Assembly (NCBI RefSeq): GCF_002149015.1
Contig: NZ_NGFO01000006.1
Coordinates: 163,150 to 227,149, forward strand
Length of the DNA: 64,000 nucleotides
From: Gordonia lacunae
GTDB taxonomy: Bacteria > Actinomycetota > Actinomycetes > Mycobacteriales > Mycobacteriaceae
Direction: 5' to 3'
Shown here: positions 62,047 through 64,000 of the stretch, in pieces
Numbering within the stretch: the first letter of the stretch is position 1
Layout of the letters: each line of letters opens with the position of its first letter
The notes under the pieces: model-generated
What the model saw: only the letters and a program-made list of their open reading frames with translations
Told to the model about the DNA's origin: nothing
The model's database searches: none
Position numbers and translations under genes: made by a program

Positions 62047-63927
62047 TCAGCCCTTCAGCTGCTCGGCCAGCGCCGCCAGGACATCCGGGTCCTCGATGGT
62101 CGAGGGCACCGTGTAGTCCTCGTGATCGGCGATCTGGCGCATGGTCTTCCGCAGGATCTTCCCCGATCGGGTCTTGGGCAGTGCCGGCACGACCGTGACG
62201 TCGCGGAACGTGGCGACGGCCCCGATCTCGTTGCGCACCAGGGACACGAGCTCGCTGCGCAGCGTCTCGGACTCGATGTCGACGCCGGACTTGAGCACCA
62301 CGTATCCGCTGGGGCGCTGGCCTTTCAGGTCGTCGCGGATGCCGATGACCGCACACTCGGCCACGGCCGGATGCGACGCCACCACCGCCTCGATGCTGCC
62401 GGTCGAGAGCCGATGTCCGGCAACGTTGATCACGTCGTCGGAGCGGCCGAGGACGAACACGTAACCGTCGGCGTCGACGTAACCGGAGTCGCCGGTCAGG
62501 TAGTAGCCGTCGAACGCCGACAGATACGAGTTGCGGTAGCGCTCCTCGTCGCGCCACAACCCGGCGAGGGTTCCGGGCGGCAGCGGCAGGCTGATGACGA
62601 TGTTCCCCTCCTCCCCCGCCCCCAGCAGCGTGCCCTTGGCGTCGACGACGCCCACCTGGTACCCGGGCACCGGCACCGTCGGTGAACCCGCCTTGATCGG
62701 CATGGGTTCGAGGCCACGGAGATTCGCCGCGATCGCCCACCCGGTCTCGGTCTGCCACCAGTGGTCGACGACCGGGACGCCGAGCACCTCCGACGCCCAG
62801 GTGAACGTATCGGGGTCGAGGCGCTCGCCTGCGGCGAACAGTGTCTGTAACGATGACGTGTCGTATGCGGCGAGTTCGGTCGCCTCGGGATCGGCCTTGC
62901 GGATCGCGCGGATCGCCGTCGGCGCGGTGAACAGGGCCTTGACCCCGTGATCGGCGATGACCCGCCAGAACGCGCCCGCGTCGGGGGTGCCGACCGGTTT
63001 GCCCTCGTACATGACCGTCGTGGCCCCCACGAACAGCGGCGCGTACACGATGTAGGAGTGCCCGACGACCCATCCGACGTCCGACGCCGTCCACCACACG
63101 TCGCCCGCCGAGATGTCGTAGATGTTCTTCATCGACCAGGTCAGCGCCACCGCGTGGCCGCCGTTGTCGCGGACGACTCCCTTGGGCTTACCGGTGGTTC
63201 CCGACGTGTAGAGGATGTAGAGCGGATCGGTCGCCGCGACCGGCACCGCGCCGACCGGGTCGGCGGCGTCGGTCTCCCGGTCCCAGTCCAGCCAGCCGGC
63301 GTGATCGGCTGCGCTGCCGGTGATCTCGGGACGGTCCTTGACGATGACCGTGCGAGGTGGCGTCGCCGCCATCTCGATGGCCCTGGCCACCATCGGCAGG
63401 TACTCGACCGTGCGTCCCGGTTCGAGACCGCCCGACGCGGTGACGACGGCGACGGGCTCGGCGTCGTCGATGCGGGTGGCGAGTTCCCGGGCGGCGAACC
63501 CTCCGAACACCACCGAATGCACCGCACCGATGCGCGCGCAGGCGAGCATCGCGATGGCCGCCTCCGGGATCATCGGCATGTAGATCACCACGCGGTCGCC
63601 GGCCGAGACCCCCTGCGCCACCAGCACTCCCGCAAATCGGGCGACCACGTCGAGCAGCGCCGCGTACGTGTAGTGCCTGCGCTCCCCGGTCATGGCCGAG
63701 TCCCAGATGAGCGCCGTCCGCCCCTCGTCGCCGTCCGCCAGGTGCCGGTCGAGCGCGTTGTGGCAGGTGTTCAGCGTGGCGCCGGGGAACCACCGGTAGA
63801 ACGGGGCGTCCGAGTCGTCGAGCGCTGTGGTCGGCGGCTCGTACCAGTCCACCGCTTCCGCGGCGGCGAGCCAGAACGCCTCACGATCATCGCTCGCCTG
63901 CGTGAACGCCTCGCTGTAGCTGCCCAT
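62047..63927 (-). CDS. prpE: Propionyl-CoA synthetase-type acyl-CoA synthetase
   Basis: A 626-residue AMP-forming short-chain acyl-CoA synthetase. AMP motif YILYTSGTTGKPKG, DHWWQTETGW core and the C-terminal regulatory Lys motif PKTRSGKILRK (deacetylase-controlled in this class) are present. The YSEAFTQASDDREAFW opening and the GGHAVALTWSMKNIYD segment fit propionyl-CoA synthetase rather than acetate Acs. It activates propionate or acetate. It leads a four-gene operon with a membrane protein and two fluoride channel subunits. The end 63928-64000 holds its upstream region. Confidence 0.9.
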   Translation of the reverse strand: MGSYSEAFTQASDDREAFWLAAAEAVDWYEPPTTALDDSDAPFYRWFPGATLNTCHNALDRHLADGDEGRTALIWDSAMTGERRHYTYAALLDVVARFAGVLVAQGVSAGDRVVIYMPMIPEAAIAMLACARIGAVHSVVFGGFAARELATRIDDAEPVAVVTASGGLEPGRTVEYLPMVARAIEMAATPPRTVIVKDRPEITGSAADHAGWLDWDRETDAADPVGAVPVAATDPLYILYTSGTTGKPKGVVRDNGGHAVALTWSMKNIYDISAGDVWWTASDVGWVVGHSYIVYAPLFVGATTVMYEGKPVGTPDAGAFWRVIADHGVKALFTAPTAIRAIRKADPEATELAAYDTSSLQTLFAAGERLDPDTFTWASEVLGVPVVDHWWQTETGWAIAANLRGLEPMPIKAGSPTVPVPGYQVGVVDAKGTLLGAGEEGNIVISLPLPPGTLAGLWRDEERYRNSYLSAFDGYYLTGDSGYVDADGYVFVLGRSDDVINVAGHRLSTGSIEAVVASHPAVAECAVIGIRDDLKGQRPSGYVVLKSGVDIESETLRSELVSLVRNEIGAVATFRDVTVVPALPKTRSGKILRKTMRQIADHEDYTVPSTIEDPDVLAALAEQLKG

Positions 63928-64000
63928 GGCCTTCCCTTCACCGTGTCGTCCCGGCGCGCACCCGAAACCGTTACAGGGTGCCGCATCGCCCTTCGAGGGT

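Overview
The window is high-GC DNA with dense, often overlapping genes (many ATGA or GTGA stop/start overlaps). It carries markers of the mycolic-acid actinobacteria: an Lsr2 nucleoid protein, an ssrA tag ADSNQRDYALAA (one residue from the remembered M. tuberculosis tag), the order prfB - mscS-like - Pro-rich membrane protein - ftsE - ftsX - smpB, an Rv3717-like amidase, a fadE24/fadE23-like pair and a deazaflavin (F420)-type nitroreductase domain. I infer Mycobacteriales, most likely Gordonia or a close relative. No phage, integrase, IS element or CRISPR array was seen; the segment looks chromosomal.

Layout. 0-8.4 kb: housekeeping genes (nucleosidase, fructosamine kinase, SDR, peptidoglycan amidase, CobW GTPase coupled to the tRNA-modifying rhodanese TrhO, a lipoprotein, lsr2, a PHP-domain protein). 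8.4-12.4 kb: the alkanesulfonate operon ssuC-B-A-D. 13.2-17.3 kb: a TetR regulator facing an SDR / patatin-like esterase / Baeyer-Villiger monooxygenase operon, followed by a hydrolase gene remnant. 17.7-24.0 kb: YgiD-type dioxygenase, ArsR-SRPBCC pair, flavin monooxygenase, ABC-F ATPase and a sulfide:quinone-reductase-like flavoprotein. 24.3-28.3 kb: a three-gene cassette (unknown protein, MoxR-type AAA+ ATPase, HExxH/vWA protein). 28.5-34.3 kb: small accessory genes including an ArsR-SRPBCC-YciI operon that starts with a collapsed VOC gene. 34.2-42.9 kb: histone-deacetylase-like amidohydrolase, tRNA-Ala, DsbA-like protein, phosphoglucomutase, acyl-CoA synthetase, CoA-transferase, methyltransferase. 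42.9-45.5 kb: a Mn-type ABC importer behind a double operator. 45.5-53 kb: tmRNA, a TetR/membrane-protein pair, smpB, ftsX, ftsE, mscS, prfB. 53-57.8 kb: HisN-like phosphatase, an Old Yellow Enzyme/Ddn fusion with its TetR, a 31-bp repeat tract, an MBL-fold protein and a DUF2752 protein. 57.9-64 kb: a fadE pair with its own operators, then prpE - DUF6790-like - crcB - crcB.

Working together. The BVMO operon reads as a ketone-to-ester-to-acid route (SDR makes a ketone, BVMO an ester, patatin-like hydrolase cleaves it), with one palindrome overlapping the promoter as the TetR switch. ssu genes, the second flavin monooxygenase and the SQR-like protein suggest sulfur scavenging and oxidation. Several regulators sit beside visible palindromes, and at two loci (ArsR at 19.5 kb, Mn importer at 42.9 kb) the -10 box lies about six bases from the start codon, implying leaderless transcripts. 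All functions are read from sequence motifs and remembered families; no searches were run.
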